In this document: piece by piece, positions 44,013-51,932 of the stretch | Numbering within the stretch: the first letter of the stretch is position 1 | How the letters are laid out: each line of letters opens with the position of its first letter | Position numbers and translations under genes: made by a program | Assembly: GCA_030538705.1 (NCBI GenBank) | Contig: JAUNTL010000008.1 | Span: forward strand, 1 to 54,661 | Source of the DNA: Paracoccus sp. (in: a-proteobacteria) | Lineage (GTDB): Bacteria; Pseudomonadota; Alphaproteobacteria; Rhodobacterales; Rhodobacteraceae | Reading direction: 5' to 3' | Length of the DNA: 54,661 nucleotides | Notes under the pieces: generated by a model | The model's input: the letters and a program-made list of their open reading frames with translations, nothing else | What the model was told of the DNA's origin: nothing | Databases searched by the model: none

Positions 44013-44780
44013 ATGAAAAAACTTATGCTTGCCGCCGCCACCCTGGCAATGAGCGCGGCGCTTGCCCATGGCGCGCCCGTGCGGATCGGGTCCGAGGGCG
44101 CCTATCCTCCCTATAACCTCGTCAATGAAACCGGCGAGTTGGCCGGTTTTGACATCGAGGTCGGCAACGAGATCTGCAAGCGCGCCGAACTGGAATGCGT
44201 CTGGGTCAAGAATGACTGGGATTCCATCATCCCGAACCTGAAGTCATCGAACTATGACGCGATCATGGCCGGCATGTCGATCACCGAAGAGCGCGAGCGC
44301 GAGATTCTGTTCACCCAGAACTATCTCCCGCCGATGGCCTCGGCCTATGCGGCGATGTCGGCCGATGCCAATATCGGTGACGGCGCGGTGGTTGCGGCAC
44401 AGACCAACACGATCCAGTCGGCCTATGTTGCCGAATCGGGTGCGACGCTGCTGGAATTCGCCACCCCTGACGAGGCCGTCGCGGCCATGCGCAACGGCGA
44501 ATCCGAATCCGTTTTCGCCGATAAGGACTTTCTCGTCCCGGTGGTCGAGGAATCGAACGGCGCCTATGTCTGGGTCGGCGAGGATGTCCCGCTCGGCGGT
44601 GGTATCGGCGTCGGGCTGCGCCAGTCCGACACCGAACTGCGTGACAAGATGAACGCCGCCATCACCGAAATGAAGGCCGACGGCTCGCTCAATGAGCTGA
44701 TCGTCAAATGGTTCGGCGATGACACCTTGATCTATGGCCCCGATGGCAGCCCGGTTCCCGCAAGCGCGGCCGCCAACTGA
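44013..44780 (+). CDS. Polar amino acid-type ABC substrate-binding protein
   Basis: 255 aa. Signal peptide MKKLMLAAATLAMSAALAHG, cleavage expected near residue 20. PBP type 2 fold: VRIGSEGAYPPYNLVNETGELAGFDIEVGNEI, CVWVKNDWDSIIPNLKSSNYDAIMAGMSIT, ILFTQNYLPPMA, and VGLRQSDTELRDKMNAAI. The NDWDSIIPNL and GMSIT motifs are typical of lysine/arginine/ornithine- and histidine-type receptors, so a cationic amino or amine ligand is plausible. Ribosome site AGGAGAG. Confidence 0.93.
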   Translation: MKKLMLAAATLAMSAALAHGAPVRIGSEGAYPPYNLVNETGELAGFDIEVGNEICKRAELECVWVKNDWDSIIPNLKSSNYDAIMAGMSITEEREREILFTQNYLPPMASAYAAMSADANIGDGAVVAAQTNTIQSAYVAESGATLLEFATPDEAVAAMRNGESESVFADKDFLVPVVEESNGAYVWVGEDVPLGGGIGVGLRQSDTELRDKMNAAITEMKADGSLNELIVKWFGDDTLIYGPDGSPVPASAAAN

Positions 44781-44788
44781 GAAACGGC

Positions 44789-44822
44789 GCCCCGCCAGGC
44801 CGGTTAAGCGGCACGGCGGGGC
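44789..44822 (+). promoter_or_regulatory. Stem-loop after the binding protein gene
   Basis: Perfect 8-bp arms GCCCCGCC / GGCGGGGC (44789-44796 with 44815-44822) starting 8 nt after the stop, no T tract. Same design as the livK-livH stem-loop. Confidence 0.65.
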
Positions 44823-44831
44823 CTGCCTGTC

Positions 44832-45710
44832 ATGTTTGAATATTGCGCTGACCCCAAATCGCTCGAAGGGCTGAAATGGCTGTCGTGTTATCTCACGACA
44901 GGCACCCATATGCGTTTTTACGCCAGCTTTGGCACGGTGCTGCTGTTGCTGGCGATTACGGCGCCGATTGCGCTTCTGTTCGGCTTTGGCGGCGCACTGG
45001 CGGCGCGGTCGGGCTTCGCGCCGCTTCGGTGGTTCGGCAAGACCTATACCGCCATGGTGCGCGGTGTGCCCGATATCGTGTTCTTCATGTTCGTGCCGAT
45101 CGCACTGGATCAGCTGTTCGAATACCTGCGTTCGCGGGTTTATTGCGATACCTCGGTGCCGGTCTGGCAGGGCAGCGACTTTATCGTCTGCGCGGCGGCG
45201 AAACTGCCGCGCGCCACGGCCGCACCTTGGGTCCATGACACCTATGGCTTTTTTCTGGCGGTGCTGGCTTTCGCCATCGTCTTTGGCGCATTCGCGGCGA
45301 ATGTGCTTTACGGTGCCATGAACGCTGTCCCCCGCGCACAGCTTGAAACCGCAGAAGCTTATGGCATGAACCCGCGTCAGGTCAGCCGCCGCGTTGTGAT
45401 CCCGCAGATGTGGATCTATGCCGTGCCGGGCCTGTCCAATCTGTGGATGATCCTGATAAAGGCCACGCCCCTGCTGTTTCTGCTGGGGGTCGAGGATATC
45501 GTCTATTGGGCGCGCGAACTGGGGTCATCCAAAACACAGGCATTCGCCTATCCGCATCCTGACTGGCGGCTTTATTACTTTCTTGCCATCCTGATCTTTT
45601 ATCTGCTGATGACATGGGTGTCCGAACGCGTGCTGACCCGTGTCCGCCGCCGCCTGTCGCTGGGTCAGGCCACCGCCGCCGGCGAGGCGCTGCGAAAGGT
45701 CACGACATGA
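44832..45710 (+). CDS. Polar amino acid-type ABC permease 1
   Basis: 292 aa. HisM/HisQ-type inner membrane permease. Hydrophobic segments LLLLAITAPIALLFGFGG, SDFIVCAAAKLPRATA linker, TYGFFLAVLAFAIVFGAFAANVL and others; the cytoplasmic EAA loop AQLETAEAYGMNPRQVSRRVVIPQMW docks to the ATPase. It is longer than usual by an insertion of about 35 residues (RSRVYCDTSVPVWQGSDFIVC) with two cysteines between the second and third helix, which is notable. Stop overlaps the next start. Confidence 0.9.
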   Translation: MFEYCADPKSLEGLKWLSCYLTTGTHMRFYASFGTVLLLLAITAPIALLFGFGGALAARSGFAPLRWFGKTYTAMVRGVPDIVFFMFVPIALDQLFEYLRSRVYCDTSVPVWQGSDFIVCAAAKLPRATAAPWVHDTYGFFLAVLAFAIVFGAFAANVLYGAMNAVPRAQLETAEAYGMNPRQVSRRVVIPQMWIYAVPGLSNLWMILIKATPLLFLLGVEDIVYWARELGSSKTQAFAYPHPDWRLYYFLAILIFYLLMTWVSERVLTRVRRRLSLGQATAAGEALRKVTT

Positions 45711-46531
45711 GTTGCGCGCAGACCATCGTGGATTTCGGCCTGCGCTCGATCGGCATCGGAGAGCGTTTGCTGCCGCGCAGCGATATCGACCTTTGCACAC
45801 AGATTGTCCTGATCGGCTCGGGGCTGGTCTGGAACATCTATTTCGCCGTATTCGCGCTGCTGATCGGCTTTTTCATCGCGACCGGCCTGGCGCTGGCGCG
45901 GACCTCGGATTCGCGTCTGCTGCGCAGGCCGGCAGACTGGTTCATTTTTATCTTTCGCGGCAGTCCGCTGTTTATCCAGTTCTTTCTTGCCTATCAGCTT
46001 TTTGTGCTGCTGCCGCGCGGCGGGATCGAGATCTTCGGCATCACCGTGGCAACCGGCTGGCTGACAAAGGCATGGGCGGGCGCGCTGATCGTTCTGGTGC
46101 TGAATACCGCCGCCTATTCGGCCGAGATATTTTACGGCGCGCTGCAATCGGTGCCCAAGGGCGATATCGAGGCCGCCGATGCTTTCGGGCTGACGGGCTG
46201 GCGCCGCTTTCGCCGCATCACCTGGCCGACCATGCTGCGGCTGGCCTGGCCGGCCTATACGAATGAGGCGATCTTTCTGTTTCACGCTACGACGCTGGTG
46301 TTCTTTTCCAGCTTCCCGGCCTTTGCCCAACAGGGCGATTCCCTTTATTACGCGCGCTATATCGCCGACAAGACGTTCAACCCGTTCATCGCCTATCCGA
46401 TCATCGCCGGCTATTTCATCTTGCTGACGCTGCTGCTGATCGCGCTTTTCGGTGTGGTCAACCGGCGGCTGAACCGCCATCTTCCGGGGGCGGCGCGGCG
46501 CATCCGCTATCGCCCGCAGCTTATCAGGTGA
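45707..46531 (+). CDS. Polar amino acid-type ABC permease 2
   Basis: 274 aa from ATG 45707, coupled by ATGA to permease 1. Helices LIGSGLVWNIYFAVFALLIGFF, FIFRGSPLFIQFFLAYQLF, the EAA loop GDIEAADAFGLTGWRRFRRITWP, and NEAIFLFHATTLVFFSSF. HisQ-like; forms the heterodimeric channel with permease 1. The N-terminus (MSCAQTIVDFGLRSIGIGER) is polar and longer than most. Stop is followed after 4 nt by the second ligase. Confidence 0.92.
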   Translation: MSCAQTIVDFGLRSIGIGERLLPRSDIDLCTQIVLIGSGLVWNIYFAVFALLIGFFIATGLALARTSDSRLLRRPADWFIFIFRGSPLFIQFFLAYQLFVLLPRGGIEIFGITVATGWLTKAWAGALIVLVLNTAAYSAEIFYGALQSVPKGDIEAADAFGLTGWRRFRRITWPTMLRLAWPAYTNEAIFLFHATTLVFFSSFPAFAQQGDSLYYARYIADKTFNPFIAYPIIAGYFILLTLLLIALFGVVNRRLNRHLPGAARRIRYRPQLIR

Positions 46532-46535
46532 CATC

Positions 46536-47867
46536 ATGGACTGGCTGGCCGAACATCCCGAAGTGCGCACCATCCGCATCGCCGCGGCTGATCTGAACGG
46601 TGTCGCGCGTGGCAAGCGCGTGCCGGCCCGCTTTGCCGGCAAGCTGCTGAGCGAGGGGACGAAATTTCCCTATTCCGTGCTGAACATGGATATCTGGGGC
46701 GAGGATATCGAGGATTCGCCGCTGGTTTTTGCCGCCGGTGATCCCGACGCGCTGCTGATGCCGACCGAGCGCGGCTTTATGCCGATGCCCTGGCTTGGCG
46801 CGCCCTCGGCCCTGCTGCCGATCTGGATGTTCCACCCTGACGGCCGCCCCTATGAGGGCGATCCGCGTCAGGCGCTGGCGCGGGTGGTGGACCGCTATAC
46901 CGAGGCCGGGCTGACCGCCGTTGTCGCCACCGAGATGGAATTCTTTGTCATCGACGATTCCGGCAAGACCCTGCGCGTTCCGCCCAGCCCGCGTTCGGGC
47001 AAGCGCCGCACCGGCGCCGAAACGCTCAGCCTGCGAGCGCTGGATGCCTTTGATCAGTTCTTTACCCGCATCTATGACGCCTGCGAAGAGATGGATATCC
47101 CCGCCGATACCGCGATCTCCGAGGCGGCACTGGGTCAGTTCGAGATCAATATGATGCACCAGCCTGACCCGCTGAAGGCCGCCGATGATGCATGGCTGTT
47201 CAAGATGCTGACCAAGGGCGTCGCGCGGCAGTTCGGCTTTGCCGCCAGCTTCATGGCCAAACCCTATGAGGCGTGGTCCGGTTCAGGGCTGCATATGCAT
47301 TTTTCGGTTCTCGACGCCGAGGGGCGCAATATCTTTGACGACGGGACCGAACGGGGATCGGACATGCTGCGTCATGCGGTCGGCGGGCTGTTGCGTGCCA
47401 TGCCCGGCTCGACCCTGATATTCGCGCCGCATGAAAACAGCTATGACCGGCTGGTGCCCAATGCCCACGCGCCGACCGGCATCGGCTGGGCCTATGAAAA
47501 CCGCACTGCCGCGCTGCGCATTCCGGCCTCGCCCAACCGCGCACGACGGATCGAGCATCGCGTGGCCGGCGGGGATGTGAACCCCTATCTGACCATCGCC
47601 GCCGTTCTGGGCGCGGCACTGAACGGCATTCAGGACCGGGTCGAGCCACCCCCGCCGATCGAGGGGAATGCCTATGACAAGGGGCTGGAGCAGTTGCCCG
47701 GCTCATGGGGCGATGCAATCGACGCCTTTGCCCGCTGCACCGAGATGCCGCGTATCTTTCCTCAGCACCTGATCGACAACCTGCTGATGACCAAACGCCA
47801 GGAGCTGCATTACATGGCAGAGCTGACCGACGAGGAAACGGTCGAGCTGTATCTGGATACGGTCTGA
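46536..47867 (+). CDS. Second glutamine synthetase family ligase (PuuA-like)
   Basis: 443 aa. Same catalytic layout as the ligase at 40436: VATEMEFFVID, LGQFEINMMHQPDP, GSGLHMHFSVLD, NSYDRLVPNAHAPTGIGWAYENRTAALRIPASPNRARRIEHR and GGDVNPYLTIA. Sequence is clearly different, so it is a paralogue, not a duplicate, and may accept another amine. N-terminal IRIAAADLNGVARGKRVP matches the family. Last gene of the plus arm, 4 nt after permease 2. Cytoplasmic. Confidence 0.92.
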   Translation: MDWLAEHPEVRTIRIAAADLNGVARGKRVPARFAGKLLSEGTKFPYSVLNMDIWGEDIEDSPLVFAAGDPDALLMPTERGFMPMPWLGAPSALLPIWMFHPDGRPYEGDPRQALARVVDRYTEAGLTAVVATEMEFFVIDDSGKTLRVPPSPRSGKRRTGAETLSLRALDAFDQFFTRIYDACEEMDIPADTAISEAALGQFEINMMHQPDPLKAADDAWLFKMLTKGVARQFGFAASFMAKPYEAWSGSGLHMHFSVLDAEGRNIFDDGTERGSDMLRHAVGGLLRAMPGSTLIFAPHENSYDRLVPNAHAPTGIGWAYENRTAALRIPASPNRARRIEHRVAGGDVNPYLTIAAVLGAALNGIQDRVEPPPPIEGNAYDKGLEQLPGSWGDAIDAFARCTEMPRIFPQHLIDNLLMTKRQELHYMAELTDEETVELYLDTV

Positions 47868-48536
47868 TCAGGACCAGCACCCGCCGCCCCTTATCCCGCA
47901 ACCGCAACCGGATTTCCTCGGCGCGGGGGCGCGATTAATTTTTATTGAAAATCAATCCGATAAACGATCCCCGGCGATGAAGGGGGGACGGGCCGAGGGG
48001 CGACGGACAGGCTGGCAGACAGACAGGCAGGGCAAGGCAAGGCAGGGCTTGCTTTTCCATCCTGTGCCGGCTTCGCGCCGCGCGGCCACTCGCCGGGCGA
48101 TCACCTGACCCGCGCCCCCCGGCACCATCACCAACCCTGCCACGACGCGGCCAGCGGGCAAATGGCCGCCATCCCCAAGAGCAACAGCCCTCCCGCATCA
48201 TGACCGCGCGACCCGAACAGCCGCGACGCGCTCGGGGTGTTCCGGGACATCCGCGTGCAGAAACCGCCGATCGCCGGGATCGGGGAAATCCGGTCTGGAC
48301 AGGCGGCCGGTTGGCGTTCAACCTGCCGGACAAGGCCGGCTCGTCCGGTCCCCACCATCAGGCCGCCTTTACCGCGCCAGCGATCTGGTCCGGGCAAGGG
48401 GCGCCGATTACCCACCCGCGCGGCTTTTACTGCGCCGCCAGAAAAACGGATCGACTAAAGGGACGGTGGCAAGCCGTCTTGCATCATCGGCCGGACCGCC
48501 CCCCGGCCCCGCCGCTCATCCAGACCGGAGACCATC
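47868..48536. other. 669-bp gene-free interval with palindrome and short tandem repeats
   Basis: No credible gene. It contains a perfect 13-bp palindrome ATTGA-AAA-TCAAT (47944-47956) in an A/T-rich patch and a short degenerate AGGCA/AGGCAGGG repeat tract at about 48012-48048. The palindrome could be an operator, for example for the DyP gene, but it is almost 600 bp upstream of its start. Confidence 0.6.
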
Positions 48537-49487
48537 ATGCCGCCCCAGCCTCAGGCCGTTACTGCTTCGCTGACCCGCTCGGCCGTCTTTCTTGTCGTCA
48601 CGATCAATGATGGCGATGCCGCCACGCTCGCCGTTCAGGGGCTTTTGGCCGATATCGCGGGGCTGGTGCGCGCAACCGGCTTTCGCCGCCCCGACGGCGC
48701 GCTGTCCTGCGTGACCGGGATTGGCGCCCATGCGTGGGACCGCCTGTTCCCCGGCCCGCGCCCGCGCGAACTGGCCCCGCTGGAACCGATAGACGGCGTG
48801 CATCCGGCGCCCTCGACCCCCGGCGATATCCTTTTCCATATCAGGGGTATGGACCGGGATATGTGTTTCGAGCTGGAGATGAACATCCTCAACCGGCTGG
48901 CCGGGCATGTCAGCGTGGTGGACGAAACGCCGGGCTTCAAGTTTTTTGACGACCGCGATCTGCTGGGCTTTGTCGACGGCACCGAAAACCCCGAGGGCGC
49001 CGCGCGCGCGGATGCGGTGCTGATCGGCGACGAAGACCCCGATTTTGCGGGTGGCAGCTATGTCATCACCCAGAAATACCTGCACGATATGGCGAAATGG
49101 GAGGCCATACCGATAGAACAGCAAGAACGGATCATCGGCCGCAAGAAGCTGTCGGATATCGAGCTGCCCGATGCCGAAAAGCCCAGCTCTGCCCATAATG
49201 TGCTGAACGTGATCGAGGATGAGGACGGCAACCAGCTGGATATCCTGCGCGACAACATGCCCTTTGGCAGCCCCGCCGAGGGCATCTTCGGCACATATTT
49301 CATCGGCTATGCCCGCAGCCCCAGCCGCACCATCCGCATGCTGCGCAACATGTTCATCGGCCTGCCGCCGGGCAATTATGACCGCATTCTGGACGTCAGC
49401 ACGCCGGTCACCGGGACGCTGTTCTTTGTCCCCACCGCTGACATGCTGGAAACAGCCGGTGAGAACGCATCCACTGCCGGGGCCTAG
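48537..49487 (+). CDS. DyP-type heme peroxidase (YfeX-like)
   Basis: 316 aa. Heme peroxidase of the dye-decolorizing family. Visible: GxxDG motif in LLGFVDGTENPEGAAR with the distal Asp, YVITQKYLHDMAKWEAIPIEQQERIIGR, proximal-His region KPSSAHNVLNVIEDEDG, and the distal-Arg region GTYFIGYARSPSRTIRMLRNMF. No Tat or Sec signal, so cytoplasmic and of the class P/YfeX group. The expected encapsulin partner is not in the window. Not linked to the amine locus by operon structure. Confidence 0.92.
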   Translation: MPPQPQAVTASLTRSAVFLVVTINDGDAATLAVQGLLADIAGLVRATGFRRPDGALSCVTGIGAHAWDRLFPGPRPRELAPLEPIDGVHPAPSTPGDILFHIRGMDRDMCFELEMNILNRLAGHVSVVDETPGFKFFDDRDLLGFVDGTENPEGAARADAVLIGDEDPDFAGGSYVITQKYLHDMAKWEAIPIEQQERIIGRKKLSDIELPDAEKPSSAHNVLNVIEDEDGNQLDILRDNMPFGSPAEGIFGTYFIGYARSPSRTIRMLRNMFIGLPPGNYDRILDVSTPVTGTLFFVPTADMLETAGENASTAGA

Positions 49488-49755
49488 CGGGCGACGCCTC
49501 GCGTTGTCCGGCGCGTAAAAAGACGGCAGACAAGACCGGCTATCCCCGCAAACCGGTCTGAACGAGCATGACCGCCAGAAGCCTGCGTCGCGGCCACAGC
49601 CGCCCGCCGGATGCCCGAAATCATCATAATCAACCCCTACCGCCACGGCTTGAGGGCGGCCCGACGGTCCGTGCGACCCTGCTCGGAATCGAGGTTTTGC
49701 CCGGGCGCCAAAGCGACTAGGCTTGGCATCATTGTTAACGAGTGCGGCCTGATCC

Positions 49756-51258
49756 ATGTCCAAGGAAAAACCCGGCAAGCCAACCCTGAGCGAGGCGGAA
49801 AAGGTCGCCCGGCGCGCCAGAAACGCCGCCAACCGCGCCCGACGCGAAGCCAATGCCGCCGAGCGTGAGCAAAAGGCCGCAAGCAAATCGCCCGGGCGCC
49901 CGCAGAGCCCCGCCAAAGACAGCCCCCCGCATAAGACGGGCCAGGGCCGCATAAAGGCCGAAAGCAACCCGGCCGCAAATCCTCGCCAGCCGGGCAAAGG
50001 CAAACGGGACACGGCACCACAAACCGCGATCGACGCCGTAGCGGCGGACAAGGCAGCAGGGGCTGCAAAGAAAGCTGCAACAAAATCCGCCAAGGGCAAA
50101 GCACCCGGGCCGGCCACGGCAAAACCTGCGGGCACCAAAGCAATCGCTGATGCTGCCGCCCGCTCCACCGCCACAGATACGAAATCCGCCACCGCCAGCC
50201 GGGGGAAAAAGCCGGCGCCCGCCGCCCCGGCCGCGGCCCGGCAACCTGCGGCGCAGCGCCCTGCCTCGGCCACGCCGCCGTTCAATATCCTGATCGTCGC
50301 ACAGGCCGGGCGGCTGGAATACGAGGCCCTTCTGCTGGCCGAATCACTGCGTCGCAACGCGCACGGCTGGCAAGGCCGGCTGATCGTCGCCGAACCGCGC
50401 CCGGACGCGGCCTGGTCCGGTCACGTGACGGCGATCCCTGCCCCGGCGCGCGACGCGCTTCAGGCGCGCGGTGCCGAGATCATCCCCTTTACCGCCCGCC
50501 TTTTCGGCGCGGCCTATCCATATGGCAACAAGATCGAGGCGCTTGCCACCCTGCCCGCGAACGAGAATTTTCTGTTTCTCGACACCGACACGCTGGTCAC
50601 CGGGCCGCTGGAAAGCGTTGATTTCGACTTTTCCCGGCCCTCGGCCTCGATGCGGCGCGAAGGGACATGGCCCAACCCGCCGCTTTACGGGCCGGGATAC
50701 GGCGATATCTGGGGCGCGCTTTATGAGAGGTTCGGGCTGGATTATGCGACCAGCCTTGATCTGTCCCAGCCGGACGAGCATTGGGAACGCTATCTTTACT
50801 TCAACGCAGGATGGTTTACCGGCCCCGATCCGGCAGAATTCGGGCGCAGGTTCATTGAGTGGGCCATTGCGATCCGCGACGACCCCGGCGAGATACTGGC
50901 CTCGCAAGAGCTGTTTCCATGGCTCGACCAGATCACCCTCCCTCTGGTGATCCACAGTTTCGGCGGCGGCCGCCCCGGTCCGGGGATGGCCGGGCTGGAT
51001 GGTGATATCACCTGCCACTGGCGCAACCTGCCACTGCTTTATGCCCGCGAATCCGATGCCGTGGTCGCAACGCTGGAAGCAGCCGCGCAGGCGCCCGACC
51101 TGAGGCCGATCCTCAGCGAATGGGAGCCGGCGCTGCGGCTGATCTATCAACAGATCGGACCGCGCGCCCTGCGCCCGGCCTTTGACCGCGAGAACCTGCC
51201 CCTGCGCGAGCAGCCGTTGCGACAGGCGATCAAGCGCGGCGGCTGGTGGGTGGTCTAG
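49756..51258 (+). CDS. Histone-like tail fused to a glycosyltransferase-like domain
   Basis: 500 aa. Residues about 1-175 are a low-complexity, strongly basic tail (ARRARNAANRARREANAAE, KAAGAAKKAATKSAKGKAP, KPAGTKAIADAAARS) like the Lys/Ala/Pro tails of histone H1-type proteins. From about 180 a globular domain follows: FNILIVAQAGRLEYEALLLA, YGNKIEALATLPANENFLFL with DTDTLVTG giving the DxD motif of GT-A glycosyltransferases, and YLYFNAGWFTGPDPAEFGRRF. No signal peptide. The substrate is unknown. The fusion is unusual. Ribosome site weak. An IS481 fragment begins right after its stop. Confidence 0.8.
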   Translation: MSKEKPGKPTLSEAEKVARRARNAANRARREANAAEREQKAASKSPGRPQSPAKDSPPHKTGQGRIKAESNPAANPRQPGKGKRDTAPQTAIDAVAADKAAGAAKKAATKSAKGKAPGPATAKPAGTKAIADAAARSTATDTKSATASRGKKPAPAAPAAARQPAAQRPASATPPFNILIVAQAGRLEYEALLLAESLRRNAHGWQGRLIVAEPRPDAAWSGHVTAIPAPARDALQARGAEIIPFTARLFGAAYPYGNKIEALATLPANENFLFLDTDTLVTGPLESVDFDFSRPSASMRREGTWPNPPLYGPGYGDIWGALYERFGLDYATSLDLSQPDEHWERYLYFNAGWFTGPDPAEFGRRFIEWAIAIRDDPGEILASQELFPWLDQITLPLVIHSFGGGRPGPGMAGLDGDITCHWRNLPLLYARESDAVVATLEAAAQAPDLRPILSEWEPALRLIYQQIGPRALRPAFDRENLPLREQPLRQAIKRGGWWVV

Positions 51259-51352
51259 GTGATCGGTCCCGGCATTGGTGGATCGGGTTTAGGCTGAATC
51301 GATCTGGCTCTGATGTCTGGATTTTGCAGATGTATTCATAGGGCGTGGGGCC
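51259..51352 (-). mobile_element. IS481-family transposase 3'-end remnant
   Basis: Reading the minus strand from 51352, one frame gives GPTPYEYICKIQTSEPDRFS then LNPIHQ, which matches the conserved C-terminus GLTPYEYICK-x-x-TSEPDRF-x-x-x-PIHQMPGLNT of IS481 transposases as I remember it. Only this end is left, the last codons look frameshifted, and no intact transposase is present. It begins directly after the stop of the 49756 gene, so it may have defined or truncated that gene's end. Confidence 0.6.
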
Positions 51353-51932
51353 GCCTTGCCCTGCCCTTCAGCGACGTTTTGATCGGCAAATGGTCCCGCA
51401 CGGGCCGCCTGCCGGCCCGGAAACCCTGTGCATGCGGGGCCATCAGCTCATCGCCCGGGGCATCAGGCCGCCTTTGATCCGATCGGCGATCTGCCGAGCG
51501 CAGCGGCACGCCCTTTCGCGCCGCAATACTGCCCGCTCACAGACCTGAAACCGTCGCAGAACCGCTTGCGGCGGGGTCGATACGCCCCACCTCGGACCTC
51601 GCGACAAGCGCCCGCGCATCGAATATCGCCGAAACGCGGCGGCAGATTTCCGACCCGCAGCAGCATATCACGCGGATGACCCGCCAGCCCGTCGCAATAT
51701 GCAGACCGGGCGCGATATTCTGTGGCGGGTCACGCCCGGTCGGCCTGCGGATCGAAACATCGGGCCATTCCCGCGTCATAGCGGCGCGCGCACAGGCGAC
51801 CCGTTCCAACAGATCAGCCAGCAGGGGCGTGACCCGGCAACGGGCGCCAGACCGCCGCGCGGATGCGCATCGCTGTCAGGCAGCAATGGCCGCTATCCTT
51901 TTCGGCCCCCTGCGGTTTGACCGCAGTTCTCC
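51353..51932. other. 580-bp interval with one unassigned minus-strand frame
   Basis: A minus frame at 51537-51887 has acceptable codon use and reads VTPLLADLLERVACARAAMT then REWPDVSIRR..., but has no ribosome site, an internal-only ATG (51809) and no family I recognise. It may be a decayed gene. A 7-bp hairpin CTGCGGT / ACCGCAG (51910-51926) follows the ileS stop. Confidence 0.4.

Noticed and set aside
47935..48333. 132-aa minus-strand frame in the gap before the DyP gene
   Set aside because: Arg/Cys-rich composition, no ribosome site, no family; typical of non-coding GC-rich DNA.
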